DNA of 64,000 nt from Oxyruncus cristatus. Its lineage: Eukaryota > Chordata > Aves > Passeriformes > Cotingidae. Made by a program: the position numbers and the translations under genes. The first letter of the stretch is position 1. Each line of letters starts with the position of its first letter. The notes under the pieces are model-generated. The model searched no databases, was not told where the DNA came from, and worked only from the letters and a program-made list of their open reading frames with translations. The stretch is from the NCBI GenBank assembly GCA_013399855.1, contig VXAY01004974.1:620001-684000 (forward strand), in the 5' to 3' direction. Of this stretch, positions 50,716-63,903 are shown in pieces.

Positions 50716-51360
50716 TGTAAGGTTACTGAAAACCTGAAAGAAGCCAGATTTCTTATGTGCACCAAGAATAGCAGGACAGTGTTTTCTCAAGAATTAACAT
50801 CCACCAAAATAGTGCCCCCCTAACACCAAAGGCTTGAACCAGGTTTTCACACCTGTCAAACACATGATGGACCATTGCTATTTGATAGCAATTGTTCCAC
50901 ACCACTCTCGTCCCAGCAGCTACAAGGATTTAATTAGTGAGTGTTTCCCAGCCCCAGAAACCAAGAGACACAAAGAAGACCAGGAACCGAAGTTGCTTGG
51001 TGCAACTATTCATACTGTGCCCTGCTTTGTTTTCTCTCTGCTACCTGCATTGCAAATAAAAAAAAAAAAAAAGGTTTTAAAAGTTAGAGTAGTTCTGGTT
51101 TGCCTAGCTTGTGAGTATTTGTATTTGAGCTGATTGAACATTCATTATGTATCAGACACTCAGCCTTGTAAAATTGATCCAGGAAAGGCTCGCCGCATCC
51201 GCTGGGCTCCTGCCTTGCTGGTTGTGTGTTGAGCAGCGCATTGCTTTTGCCCCCACACTCGAGCAGATAGCACAGAAAAAGCTCCCTGAAGCAGCCCGTG
51301 TCTTCCTTTACTTAGAGTAGGTGATCACCCACGAGCAGGCTCATTTTGCCAGCAGACATA
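50716..51360. other. Non-coding sequence with a 15-base A run
   Basis: A plus frame of 99 codons at 50834-51133 has no recognised domain. The A run at 51058-51072 directly abuts AATAAA, but no retrocopy body upstream can be recognised. From about 51185 to 51260 the sequence is modestly CpG-rich. Confidence 0.4.
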
Positions 51361-51550
51361 TATCACAGAATGGTTTAGGTTGGGAAGGACCTTAAAGACC
51401 ATCTAGTTCCAACCCCCCTTGCCACCGGCAGGGACACCTCTCACTAGACCACGTTGCCCAGAGCCCCATCCAACATGGTCTTGAGCACTTCTAGGGATGG
51501 AGCATCACAGCTTCTCTGGGCAATTTGTTCTAGTGCCTTACCACCCTCAT
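51361..51550 (-). mobile_element. CR1 LINE 3' end, young-looking
   Basis: The plus strand begins TATCACAGAATGGTTTAGG and continues TTGGGAAGGACCTTAAAGAC, the exact antisense of the avian CR1 3' end. It runs through antisense of the conserved untranslated tail (GGGCTCTGGGCAACGTGG on the element strand) to CCACCCTCAT at 51541-51550, where similarity stops abruptly. Only about 190 bp of the 3' end is present, the usual severe 5' truncation. It is much closer to the consensus than the 33116 copy, so it is younger. No coding part is included. Confidence 0.95.
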
Positions 51551-54500
51551 ATCACGTGGCCATCACTGCCTGGCACCAACAAATTGCTGTCCATAAACAG
51601 AGAACCTTTGATATGAAGGCAGCAGGCATGGGAACACCCCATGAGACCACAAACATAGCTCTTGCAGCCCTCCTCTCTGAGGCTGTCCCACACAGCCTGG
51701 GTTTTCGTGTGATTTCCCAGCCTTAATTCTGATCACATGTCAGAGCTGAGAGTGGCACATTGGCCTTGAAAGAGTGCTTTGGAAATGCCTGTGTAGGCAG
51801 TCTCATCTCAGTGCCAAGCCTAACTGCTCCAGAGCAATGTGCATTTTAAGGAGAAACAGCTTTGGCAGTCCATCAACTTTCTTGTTCGTTACTGCTGCAT
51901 ATTTTATGTCACCACTATATTGCAAAATGAATACTCTGTATTACAAAATTAATATTGGAAATGTCTCCTCTGCATTTTATGGACTTTATTTGTGCTTTGT
52001 TTTCCTATGATTGTCTTACTTTTGCCTCTGGAGGATTAATAGTATTATTATCAAGGGCAAACAAGCCTGGAATTAATCTGATTTAATCTTTAATTATTAC
52101 TTATGATGGGTTTTAGATTACATACCAGCATTGCTGAATGCTGTTTTACAAGCTAGAACAGAGAGATGCTCAGTAAGCTAGGACACTGGGATTACTCTGA
52201 GACATCCTCAGTGAGGTTTTCCAGCAGTAGCAACAGCCATTGCATGTTGTGAGGTTTAGTTTAAATTGCTGTTGCTCTAATCAAGGCAGCAGGCACAACA
52301 CTTGGATAGAAAGCTGAAAAAATAACAAAAATTTTAAAGCCGAGCTGAGAGCACCCACCTGGATAATTTCATGGTGAGCACAGCTCAGGCCTCCCAGCCT
52401 TCCTCTTTGGCAGCAGCTGTTGTCTGGAAGGTTACACAGAGCAATTGCTATGAAAAGGAATAAAAGGGGAGCTGAAAGAAGATTACTGCACATATTTTTA
52501 GTATCATCTATGTGAAGGCGATAGAGTATTTTTGTGGTTTCTTTTGAAAGCTGGTACGGTTGGGTTTCCCCTTAAGCGTACCTGGCTGCCTTGCTTGCAC
52601 AAATCCTGAACAACACAGATGAAATTTTGGGCTCTGAAGTTCACAGAAAAACTGCAGTTGGCATCAGTGAGAGGGAGGGAGACTCAGATTTTCTCCTAGT
52701 CTTTACTTTCTGCATGCCCTGGGAGAAAGGGTATGGATATGTCTGTGTCAAGCATCCTGCTTTGAAAGTCTGCTTGGAATGCTGGGGATGATCTGAAGAA
52801 GTTGAGTGCAGGCCTAAGAGGGCAGTGATCGTGCACAAGTGAAATAGGGATGTCTTCATGTAGGGAAGCAGATGCACCTTTTGAGATCACTTCCAGGCGC
52901 CCTGGTTCATGTATGCAGTGAAACCCTGATGTTCAGCATTATGTAGGCATCAAAATCAATAGCGGGGCAGCACCACTCTGTTCAAGATGGGCTAGCAGGC
53001 CCTGGGGTACTGCTGTCCACAGCTGTCTGCATTACTCCAGGTTGGGGAGGGGCTGGAGCTGTGTCCTCAGGTCTAGCAGGGTTGAAAATACTCAATTTGT
53101 ACTCACTTTACTCAGAATAAAAGACTACTTTTAAATTTCTCTTTTTCTCTCTCTTCTTTTTAACTTGAAGAGTGATGATAATAATGAAGCTAGAGGGTGA
53201 CTAAACACTGAATGCAAATTGTTTAAATTAAGATGGGGCTTATAACTCCTGGCAGGTTCCAGGCAAATTGTTCCTAAAAACTCCTTATTGCTTATTGTTG
53301 CCCACATTTGAAATTTAGTTTACACAAAGATCTAGGGATAGTGCTAAATAATTACACAGCAGAATAATCTGTTCTTCTTTTGTAAGATTATAATAATTTA
53401 AAAAATCTATCTATGGAGTAGTTCAGGAAAAACTATTCTTCAGCAGCTATTTTGGGTCAACTCAATGCATAGTCTATTAGAGGTATTAGTTCTACTGCAG
53501 AGCAATGAATCATATTTGCAGTCAGGAAGTCACTTGTGTAATTGTCATTAAATATAACGAATATAGGGCTATTTAAAGAGTTTCAGGATTGTCTGATGTT
53601 CTGGAAGACACTGTTTGCCTGGAGAGAAAGGGTAGAAGCCTCTTATTTCAACTGCTTTAAGTGGTTTAAGATGGAAGAAAGGGCTCTATCAGGATTTGTG
53701 CAGTGGGATATTGTCGTGCTTTTGCAATTCCTATATAAAATTAAAACAGGGCTTCTTAATTTGGAAAATTGAGTTGTAAGCAGGATATAATAAAAGTATA
53801 GCAGAATTCCTCTGCATGTTAAAGCCTAGATTATTGATTTTAAAACCATTCTCTTCGATTATTTATTCTGAGTCCTGCGTTAAAACAGGACTAAACCCCA
53901 TATTGCAAATCAAAGCAGAGGCTCTGAAAATACTGATTGTTGCAGACAAATTCCCCGATGCTTCATTTGACAAAAAGATGGATTAGAACAAACTCCTGAG
54001 TGTTATTATTGCCACCTATATGAAAGATTGTTTCTTTTATTTGTATTAATTACTGATTAGTGCTTTCTGTATCTTCAGCTCTTTCAGATGTTTTGAATGA
54101 GATGTATTGCTTTCCATAGTTTCTTATCTAAAGGGAACCCTGGTATCTAGCCACTGTGCATAAGGAAGTCATTGATGTGCTCAGACGCTGCTCTTCAGGG
54201 AAAACCCCGGGTGAGAGCCTTGAAGAGGTAAAATTAAGTTCACAGATAATAATGTAGACAGATAATTTTCCATCCAACAATAATGTCATGAGTAAATATA
54301 CTCTTTTATATTCCAGTGTAGAAGGAAAAGGTAGCTGAGTGTGTGGGACAACTTGGCTGTGTGGTGCTTTCAGAGCAGCCCAGAGCTTGCAGTAATCCAA
54401 GCTGTAGGAGGAGAGTGGGGCAGCCCCTTCTGGATGGGTGTCCAACCCCGCAGGGCTGCCCAAACCACTCCCCTGGGCAAGCTGGCATTGCTGACACTGT

Positions 54501-57344
54501 CTGCCTGTGGTAGTGCTTGGGGGCCTTTAGTTACTTGGAAAGAAACACAAGGGAGTGGCTCCTATCCCAGTGAACTTGCATGAGAACTGGGACAGAGGGG
54601 TGTGGGAGATGTCCCAGCCAAAGGCTTCATAGACTCAGCTGTGTGTTTTCTGACTGCCCAGTCAAACATCACAGGTCAGACAACAGCCCTTGGGCTTGCA
54701 GCTGCTCTCAGTCATTACAGCTGCTGGTTTAAATGGTCTCAGCCAGGAAGGAGAGCCTTCTCATACAAATCCCCTGGGTCTCACTGCTCAGAACGAGCAA
54801 AGGCCTTTTCCTCTGCCTGGGAAGAAGAAGCAATTACATAGGTAGGTGGAGGAGGTTGAGCTTAAGAATGTTAAAATGTTACTGAGCCCTTGTTTCCCCA
54901 CAAAGATCTCAAAACAGAAAAATCCAAGGCAGATTGCCAAGGGTTAGGGCTGCAGGTTCAGCATCCTATCCAAGAGCTAAAAAAAAAAAGGGGAAAAGGG
55001 GGCTTCCTGAGGTTCAGGACTCTGTTTTTCATACATTTTGTGCATAAAAATGATCACATCCTTTTGAATGTGAAGAAGTGAGGCACTTATTTAATATATC
55101 AACTAATATGAGACCAATATTTTGTCAGGTGACTGCATGGAATTCAGTGGTGAGTCTTTCATGGCCCAGGTTATGTTAAAAAAGGTAGTTTTAAAATAGC
55201 TTGTTGTACGTCATCAGCTGATCTGTCATTTTCCATAATTCATGAGCACTGGAGCAAGATTAGACAGTGGAGCCTTGAGTGAGAATTCATTAATTTCCTC
55301 CATGGTTTTAGAAATGTCAGAGGTGTAAAGCTGAGAATAATAAAAGTCAAACTCCTTAGATATATCTACTGTGCTAGGAAGAATATTACTCTGAGCATCT
55401 CTGATAGTATACAGTGTCTTGGTGTGCATGTGTCTTTAATTGGTATGCAAGGAGTTTATCTGCTTTACTGCCTGCACTTATCAGAAAAGATATAAAATGG
55501 GATGGTGATAATGGCTGCCTTCAAAGAAAAAGATATGTTCTTTCAAGGGTGTAAGTGCAATAAATCTTTCTGGTTTAAGGGCTCACTGGAAGCAGAAAGA
55601 TTCTGTTCTGCTGACAACTGAATGTGGGGAATTTTCCCAGGGGAAAACAAATCACATTTCTCTATTCAAAATATAGTAAAAAGTCGCTGAAATGTGATAC
55701 TCTAGAATGTATATTACAATATTTCCTACTGACTCCTTTACCAATTAAGCACACTTACAGAATAATATGTTTCTCAAATGGTTAATAGAAGGTGTCTTGC
55801 GCTGAATACATTTAGAATATACTTGTGAACTCCCACAGTAATCTGCAGTTCAAATTTAAAAAACAAAAGATGAAAAATAAGTGGTCAACTTTAGGTCTTT
55901 GTTTAAACTATACCACAGGAATTAATTTGTCTGGAATAAAAGAGACAATGCTGAGTTCATTGCTATTCCAGAACCAGTCTTTGCATCTGTGGAAAGCACA
56001 GTTAATACTACAGGTACCTACCGGGTCTTGAGGGGATCTTTTGTGAGTTTAAATCATTTTATTTACTTTAGAAAAGCCCACATTATTCATAAGAATCAAA
56101 TGTTGTGCCTGACTGTTATAGAGAAACAAAACAGACAAGGGTGTTTTAAATTAATCTGTCAGTATGGTGCTTTCCAGTGCTCACTTTGTTCATGCAGCCA
56201 GGAACTGATGTTAGCATGAATTTAAATAATTCCTCTTGCCTTGAATAATGACCATGAAAGTTGAGTAATGGTATCTAGGAAATATCCTAACTTTTGAGGA
56301 GCTGCCTCTTATCTATAGGACTGTTTGTTTCTCCTCATCTCCCCCCGCTCCTAATTGCAGGGAGGCGCTGCACACAGCATATAACTAAACATAATACAAT
56401 TTGATTTGTGTTGCAGTGTTCTCTCCAAAGAACAAATCTGTAAAATTACAACATGTGAAAGCTTAACACAATGATATAAAATGGCAGTGGCACGGTTCAT
56501 ATCTTAAACTGACAGACTGATGGTGATTATTGCAAGGACAGTGCCCTGCATATGTCAAACGATTTGCAAATAATTTATGTCACCTTATCCTCCATTATTG
56601 TTTTTGCAGAGGACATAAACTGTGTCACTAATATTAAACTGTCGACAAAAAAAAAGCCTACCTCAGCTCTTTCCTAGCTGAGAATGCAAAGACATCTGCA
56701 CAGAGACAAACATGCATATGGCCATCATTTGTCCAACATCTTACACATTGTGAAGGTTTTTTACTTGAAATGCCAACCTATGTGGCAGATGATGTATGTG
56801 TTTCTTCAGTCCTGTGATTACCAGCACAGAGCTGCTCTGCAGTGCTCTTCACCTCATCAGTTCCACAAGCTGCACTCCAAGGTGTGTGAAACATTTGCAG
56901 GGAGATGGCATCTGACATGCAGCAAGGCAAAAGCATTCTGGTGTGAATATTTGACTCCAGATTTTGTTCAAATCAGGGTCAGATTCTGACCTGGAGAAAT
57001 TAGTGTGGGTAGAGATTTAGGACTACAAAATAGCAATTTGAAAACTGGAATGAATATATTTTAAAGATGGGGAAGCAGAGGAAAGTGGTGCTGTCTCCTG
57101 GGTGTCTCCCAAGGGGCTGTAAAGGAGAGGGGAAGGGGGAGGTTTTTATAAATGACCTGGGCTTTATTCTTTGGGAAATAAGCAGGGGACAAGGCAATCC
57201 TAGTCACTTCTATTTGTTAAGTTGCATCATCTCAACTGCCGAGTTCTTTGTTTAGGTTTTGATGGTTCATTTATTACTCCCAAGAAATGCCTTTGATGGG
57301 TGATTTTCAGAGGCTGTCGTGGTTAAAAAAGCAGCAAAGAATGC
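51551..57344. other. Non-coding unique sequence, no gene seen
   Basis: Frames up to 111 codons (minus, 54128-54463) show no known domain; the patch at about 54330-54840 is GC-richer and open on both strands. The block at 56340-56660 mixes a C-rich tract with AT-rich homeodomain-like sites and could be a conserved non-coding element, which one sequence cannot show. Confidence 0.45.
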
Positions 57345-57450
57345 AATGCGGTGGTTGGAGCGTGGAGCTGGGAAACCAGCCTCCAGCCTCCCACTCTAGA
57401 TTTCGCCCTGCTCACATTTGGGATGAATTACTTGCAACTGCTGTGGCTTG
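57345..57450 (+). repeat. tRNA-derived MIR-like SINE fragment
   Basis: The segment GCGGTGGTTGGAGCGTGGAGC, then TGGGAAACCAGCCTCCAGCCTCC, follows the head of amniote MIR-like SINEs (TAGTGGTTAGAGC..GGGAGTCAGGACTCCTGGGTTC). A GGGATGAATTACTTGCAACTG stretch stands where the GGGCAAGTCACTTAAC core belongs. The tRNA-like B box is badly eroded. The order of the blocks supports the call more than identity does. Confidence 0.5.
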
Positions 57451-60400
57451 ACTTACTCTTCTGTCAGGCAGGTTTTTCTGTCTGACTCATCCACTTGGTT
57501 AAGTTTGCCAAGTATTTCATAATCTTTGGCTAGAAATCACTCATTTGATTGCAGATCAGTGACATTTCAAATGAGATGCATCAAACAACTTGTGTTGGCT
57601 TCAGTGCAAGAGATGGCTCCAAATCACTGTGGTTAGGAGGACAATACACTGACTAACTCACTCAATTGAGTTAAGGAGTGAAAGGAAACTCCATGCTCTT
57701 ACTGCTACTAGTTTTTCCTTTTTTGGAAGCCTCATTTAAGTGTTTTGCCCTCTTAAGCCCCTCAGGAGTGAAGAATCTTCTCCTCGCCCTTCCAAGCTTT
57801 TCTCATCCTGCTTCTCAGTAAATCACAGTTTATGACTACACTGATTTTTTTTTTTTTTTTTTAGTATTACAATACAAAAATGCCAAAAAATTTGAGATAA
57901 CGGTAATACTTGTATGGGTTTTAATCTTATTTTCTGAGTTACTTTTGTCAAGCTTCAAAATAACTCCTGTTAACACCAATTACCTTGTTATTGGAATTGT
58001 TTGTGATTACTGATTTAGAAAATCAAATTTTAGGTATCTTAGCCTAAAGCCTGCAGGATGACTCTCTTTGCCTAACAAATCCTAGAAAGCGTGCTCATTT
58101 CTCTAGTCGCGCTACACTGATTTTACTGGCCCAAGGAATCTCTTTCGAAGCAGTGAGAGGAATAAAGTCCACAGGTGTGAAAAACTTTCCCAGGGTGGCC
58201 CCCTTTCTTTTCTCAGTGCAGGATGATCCTGAAGCATCAGAAAAGGCAGGGAAATCACGAAAGGATATCAGGGAGAAGGGGCAGCAGGACAGGCCCCAGG
58301 AAGAGGCACTGAACCAGATGAAAGCGCCTTCATAGAAACAGGTCTGCAGGAGCTGTCTTGTGTGTGTCAAAAGCATTTCCATCAGATGACGGGCAGCCTT
58401 TTCCACAGCAGTGGTTTTAGGCTTTGCCTCAAGTGTGCTTTGGCATAACAGCAAGACTCTGCACTCACGCTTGCATGTAATACACAAGTCATGGTCAGGT
58501 CTGTGGTCTTTACACACATATGCAGAAACCTACCTGTCTCTTTCAAAATGTTATAACCTATGACAAAATGTGCTGGAAAGAAGTTTATTTTAAGTAGATA
58601 AAAACATACCCTTCCCATAATGCCCCCAAACTAACTGATCTTCATCAGCTGGTTCTTTAAACATGCCACAACACAGACTTAAAGCTGCAAACAAAAGAGA
58701 TCATGGTGATAGTCAGTAATCTCAGCTATACACTTCTTAGCTAGAAGGCATCGTAGATCAAGGTGCTATGCACTTTTGAGGGAAGGAGCTGGTAAAAACT
58801 GCAGAGGAATTTTAGGGAGGAATTTAAAGGAATTAAGTTAGAAACAGCAATGGACTTAAAGAGAAGTTTTCATTATCTTGAAAAGAAAGTGGCCAGCCCT
58901 TAATCTAAGAGTCCAAGTGGTAACATCTGAGAGATGTTCACAAGATAATCTCAGGCCATAATCCTTTGCATTCATGACAAAACTGTTGATCTCAGCAGTG
59001 AAAGAATGGTGTGACCAGCAATGGATACCTTCAGAGTCAAATTATACTTTGTAGCTAAAAGTAAAGAGAGATGTCACCACCCATGAGATTATGAGATGGA
59101 CAACCTGAAACATATGACGAGGGATGTGGACTTGCTGTTGACAAATTTTTGGCAGGAAGAAGTGATAGAAAATGTGAATTCATGCTGAGAGAAGACAAAC
59201 TTGGAAGAGGTAGATGCTCTGGGGACTGGGTCATGCCCATGGTTTGACAAGACCAGCTAGGTGATAGCTGGTCTTTGCAGCTGTACAGAATTTGTCATGA
59301 CTGAAGTGCACTGGTTCCTCACCACGGCACCTGCAACAAGGTTCATTCAGATACCTTCTGGTGGCTTCCTGCTTAGCCTTGGAAGATGGTCTTTTGTTTG
59401 CAACAAGCCCCTATAAGCTGCTGCTTATAATTTCTATGAACGATCATCCTTTACATTCTTGTTTCAAATGTGTCTCTGAACTGAGAACACAAACCCTGGA
59501 AGACCGATGATTTGAGCACTGCTTGTAGGGAAGGTGACCATCATGCCATACACTCTCAAGATCTCTTATTTTCTTCTTAAATGCACGATAAATTTTTAGG
59601 TATAAAAAAAACAATCTAGATGAGAGAGCATTTATGTGACATCAAGCTTTCTTACAAAAACATCTCTACTGACAAAATGGTTTCCTGTCAACATAAATCC
59701 AAATAGGAGAGGGCTGAGTTCACGTTGACCTCTCATGTCGGCTCATTGTTTCAAGTTAGTTTCTGGGCACATTGGCTTGTGGACAGGAGTTACTTTGGCT
59801 GCCACAGGTGTCACGTGTGGCATGGATAGCAGTCCATCTGTGTCAACACTGGGAAGTTCTTTTTCTCAAGTAGTAGCAAGTTTGAGGTCTGCAGCAATAG
59901 ATGGGAATGGTTGGTGCTCTCTATGGAAAAAGCCTGTAATTCTTTCCAGATAATGAATCAGTTGGAGCCAAAAGGGGTCTCTTAAGTTCTTAATGTTTTT
60001 CTTTTTTCTTCTGAGTCTCAACAAGCAAAGAATCAACAATCAACATTTCTGCATGTTTTCAGTAGTGGCGCTTCTCTCCCAGGCTGAGTTCTTCAACCAT
60101 AGTCATGGCTAACATTCAGTTTTTACATCTCATTTATGAATCTATAAATTAGGACTTCTGTGCACATTGCTACACAGTCAGCTCCTCAGCTCCCAAAAAT
60201 GTTTTTTCAGGCAGAGGACGTGGTTTGTCATGGTGACTTGATGGTTTAGGGTTGTAGCAGCAGGCTGACCTCATTTCAATGCAACCACTTCCATGTAGGC
60301 CAACCCTTTTTGTATTTACATGTGAAATACTTCTGATCAGACAGCTGTCATTTGTGGGTCCTTTTAATCCCATATGTGACTAATGACCCCAGTACGGATA

Positions 60401-63400
60401 CAGTTACCTGGGTGTAAACTACATTCTATTTGATGTCACCGATTTTCTTTCCTGAACCTCTGTTATTGCCTTCACACAATGGTATTTTGCCAGGCTAGTA
60501 ACTGTTCCTATGGCAAAACTTTCCAGTCTAGACAAGCCCTAGAAGCTTAAAGTAATTTCATTTCTTTTGAAGCAGTTACATAATGGGCCTTGAGCTCCCT
60601 GCCAAATGCTACTTTTTACGAAGTTGGCACTGGGGATGTGAGCCAAGTATCGCAAACCTGTGGAGCAGATGCACGTGTGTTAGCAGTCAGCAAATGACAG
60701 AAGAGAGATCAGCCAGGGAAGTTTCAAACTGCATCAGGCTATAGCCTGACTTTGCTAATGCTTTTTACTTCCTACTTGTACTTTTATCCCAAGATCAGAT
60801 AACAAGTAGCATTTTTTCTTTGTAACAATTCATTAATCAGAGAAATGATCCTTGCTGGTGTTTAGATGTTTTACTTAATTTGGTACTTCTGGCCTGCTGC
60901 CCCAGTAGTGCCAAAATTATTATTTCTCACCCAGCAGGTGATAAATAACAACTTCAGTCGTGATTAATACCATGAATTTCTCAACCTGACTAATGCAAAA
61001 ACTTCAAACCTGCAGAACAAGTGGGTGCTAATTGTTGTGAGAGGCATTGGAGCTGCACTCTGCTTATAAAGAAAGAAAGCCACAGGAAATGAAGTGTTTT
61101 CTAGCAGCACAGCGGATCCTAAGAGGCATCATTAAGTGCAGCTCAGCAGCATTCTCCATGTGTATGACTACGGTAGCCTCTCTCTTTCCACAACACTGAG
61201 CTTGAAATACATTTGAGAGGCAGGAGATTGCCAGGTTAGTTTACTTTCCTTGGGGAGGAGGAGGGGAAATAAAATACAAGTCAGCAAAAACACCATATTA
61301 ATATCTCATCAACACCACTCAATACTCGAATTTTTACAACTGATATGTGAAAAGTGATAGATCCTAGCAAAAGCTGCTCCCACCAAAGCCCCTTCACATG
61401 TCTGTCTTGAAATCTCATCACATCATAAAATGTAGCATCAGAGACTCCCCAGTCAAGGAGAACTTTCTTCAGAAAGGGAAAGGCAAACCAGGAGATCTGG
61501 AAGGACTGTCAGCTGGAAACAATGATCCAATATTATAAATTAGCCTGTTGCTGGGATCCTAGCCACTCTCAAATCACAAGCTGGTTTGCCACAGTCTGTG
61601 GTGGGGCAGGGTGGTTGCTCTGTTTTGTGCTGTACTTGCAGTGGCACAGGGCACACGGGATCCACAATTTAGCCACATGTACAGCCCTGTGCTAGTCAGG
61701 AAAATGAGACCTCCACAACATCTGGAACTGGCACCACGTGTTTCTGATAGGAGCAGACACCAAATCCAGCAAAGGCATAACAAGTTACCCGTTCTGAGGG
61801 GAGTCTGTGCTGAGCAGTATCAGTCCATTTCTCAATCCCAAAGAAGCATTTCAGGAATGGAGGAGCAGTCCTGTTTTCACTTGGACTTTTCCAATTGTTT
61901 TTGCTCCATCAGGCAAAAAAGTACCTGTTACTTTCCAGCATGAGCATTTAGCTCAACTTCAGCGTGTCCCTATGAAGTTATTATCATGGAATGAAAAGAC
62001 TGCAAGAAGCACACCACAATGGGTAAGTGATTTGTACATTGCTCAGAGTAATGTCTACTCACTTGTAGTTCTGAGTGCTTTTGTGACTTTGTGTATTGTT
62101 TTGATTAACTCCTGCAGTTCCTGCTGGGGCATATTCAGGTATGTTAATCCATGGTGCAGTTGGTCCTGACTTTTGTCTTAATTTGGGGAAACTTTAGACG
62201 TTTCAGCTGTCTGCTTCTTCACTCAGAATAGCCTCTAGGAGCTTTGTGGTTTTGAGCCTGAAAAGCTAGGAAAGAAAATCATCATTGACGCTGTCCTGCT
62301 ACATGAAACAAACCATAGGCCTTCCTGGCCTGATTCCTGTCTCTGGTGCAGCAGTTGAGCTTCAGTTGTGGGAGACCTAAAAAAACTCACAACCCAAGAG
62401 AAAAATTTTCACAAACTGCACACACACAGCCTTGTCTACTAAAGGGCCACTCAGACCAAGAGAAAGCCCTCACTACTCAGCCTCGGAGAAGGCAGGCTAG
62501 TTGTCTTGCTCAACCCCCTTGCTATAAACATTATTGGGTTTGGTTTTTTCCACCCTTAATGATTTTATTGCTGGCCTTCTTACAATTTTTCATTCTTTTT
62601 CCTAAACTGTGCACAGTATTTCGGTAGCAATCAGTATCAGTGTCCTTTGTAGGACTGCAGCTTCCCAAAGTTAAAGCATGGCTTCCAAGCTTTGGTCCTT
62701 GGCGCTCAGCCCAGTCTGCTCTGTAGCACTGATCATGCCACTAGTGTCATTTAAAAAAGCATAATGGTTTCTTGTATTTATGAAGTACAAAGTATGTCAT
62801 TTGGCTAGGATTTTAATAGCTATTTTCCAGACTGGTAGCAAAGCCAAGATTTTTTCTTGCAAGTTTAGATATCGCCTAGAATGAGGTGCAGCCTGAACTA
62901 CAAACCAGCCCTGTAGCAAACATGCCATATAGAAAGAATTCTCTTCAGTCAGGGAAGTAAGGAATGCTTCTTTTCATTTAAATTTTAATAATTAAGTTAT
63001 CCAAGTCACACACAAGGAAGGTGGTTAAACCTTCAGACACTTCAGTGTAACTTGAGAGCTCAGTCTCTGCTTGTCCTCTCACTTAATATTGAAAACTCCA
63101 TGTGATTTGCCTGTCTCTGTATCCCTAAGTGTAGTCTGAGCAGCTCAGGTGGATTTACACAAACTTTGTTTGCAAGAGATCAGTATCTTTTGCCCAACCA
63201 CTTCCACAGCACTTATTTTCTAGATGAGACATTCAAAGCAGGTTAATGCATATGGCTACCTCTGTGAGGGTACTCTGAAGTTATAAACCTTGCTGTACAT
63301 TACCGCACAAAATTTGCAGTAACTTGCTGTTAAGCATTCAAGGTGTTGTATTTCCACTGCTTGCTCTGCAACCTTGAAAGAGGAGGAATACATGCCCACT

Positions 63401-63903
63401 TGCACTTTTTCAGACTGCCTAGAAGTTAATAGGTGGGTTTGGAAATCCATTAAGTAAATTACTGGTGTAGTTCAGTCTGCTGGTACCAGACCTGCTAAAA
63501 CCACAGAAGCTAAGTTAAAATCTTTCCTCATGAATGGTGCTCTGCAATTAGCAAGAGGTAAAAAAGGAGTTTAAGTCTCTGGACTAAGAGACTTCAGTTT
63601 TCACACAGGATTTCCCCATCACCATGGCACTGCTAGCTTTAGACACTACTGGAGTGTTTTTCTCTCAAAGTAGCATGTATCATAATATTCTCTCCAAACT
63701 AAAAAAAAAAAAATTCTACCAAATTCTTTTCCAGTTTTCCCAGAAGTTGAATTAATGCAGAAAAGCAGGTTTGAAAGAAATACCTAAGCAGTTAAGAGTT
63801 GATGAGTTTTAGTTTGAAGAGGTATTCAACATACACATGTGAAATTTTAAGACTGAAATCAGGACAAGGGCAATTTTCCTCTCCAGGCAAGAGTAGTTTG
63901 AGG
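57451..63903. other. Non-coding unique sequence, no gene seen
   Basis: An 18-base T run is at 57845-57862 and a 13-base A run at 63701-63713. The longest frame is 140 codons on the minus strand at 58095-58517 with no recognised domain. A GTAAGT donor-like site at 62022-62027 follows a 120-codon plus frame (61807-62169), with a CCAG acceptor-like site near 61940. The roughly 85-nt segment between them encodes nothing I recognise. The remainder shows nothing nameable. Confidence 0.45.

Noticed and set aside
51058..51072. AATAAA merging into a 15-base A run, as in a processed retrocopy tail
   Set aside because: The signal abuts the A run with no 10-30 nt gap, and no coding or transcript body can be recognised upstream.
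58095..58517. 140-codon minus-strand frame with several cysteines
   Set aside because: The cysteine spacing does not fit a zinc finger or other motif known to me, and no supporting gene structure is visible.
61940..62027. Short segment bounded by CCAG and GTAAGT inside a 120-codon frame
   Set aside because: The enclosed peptide is not recognised, and the surrounding frame reads through both sites, so they do not define an exon on their own.
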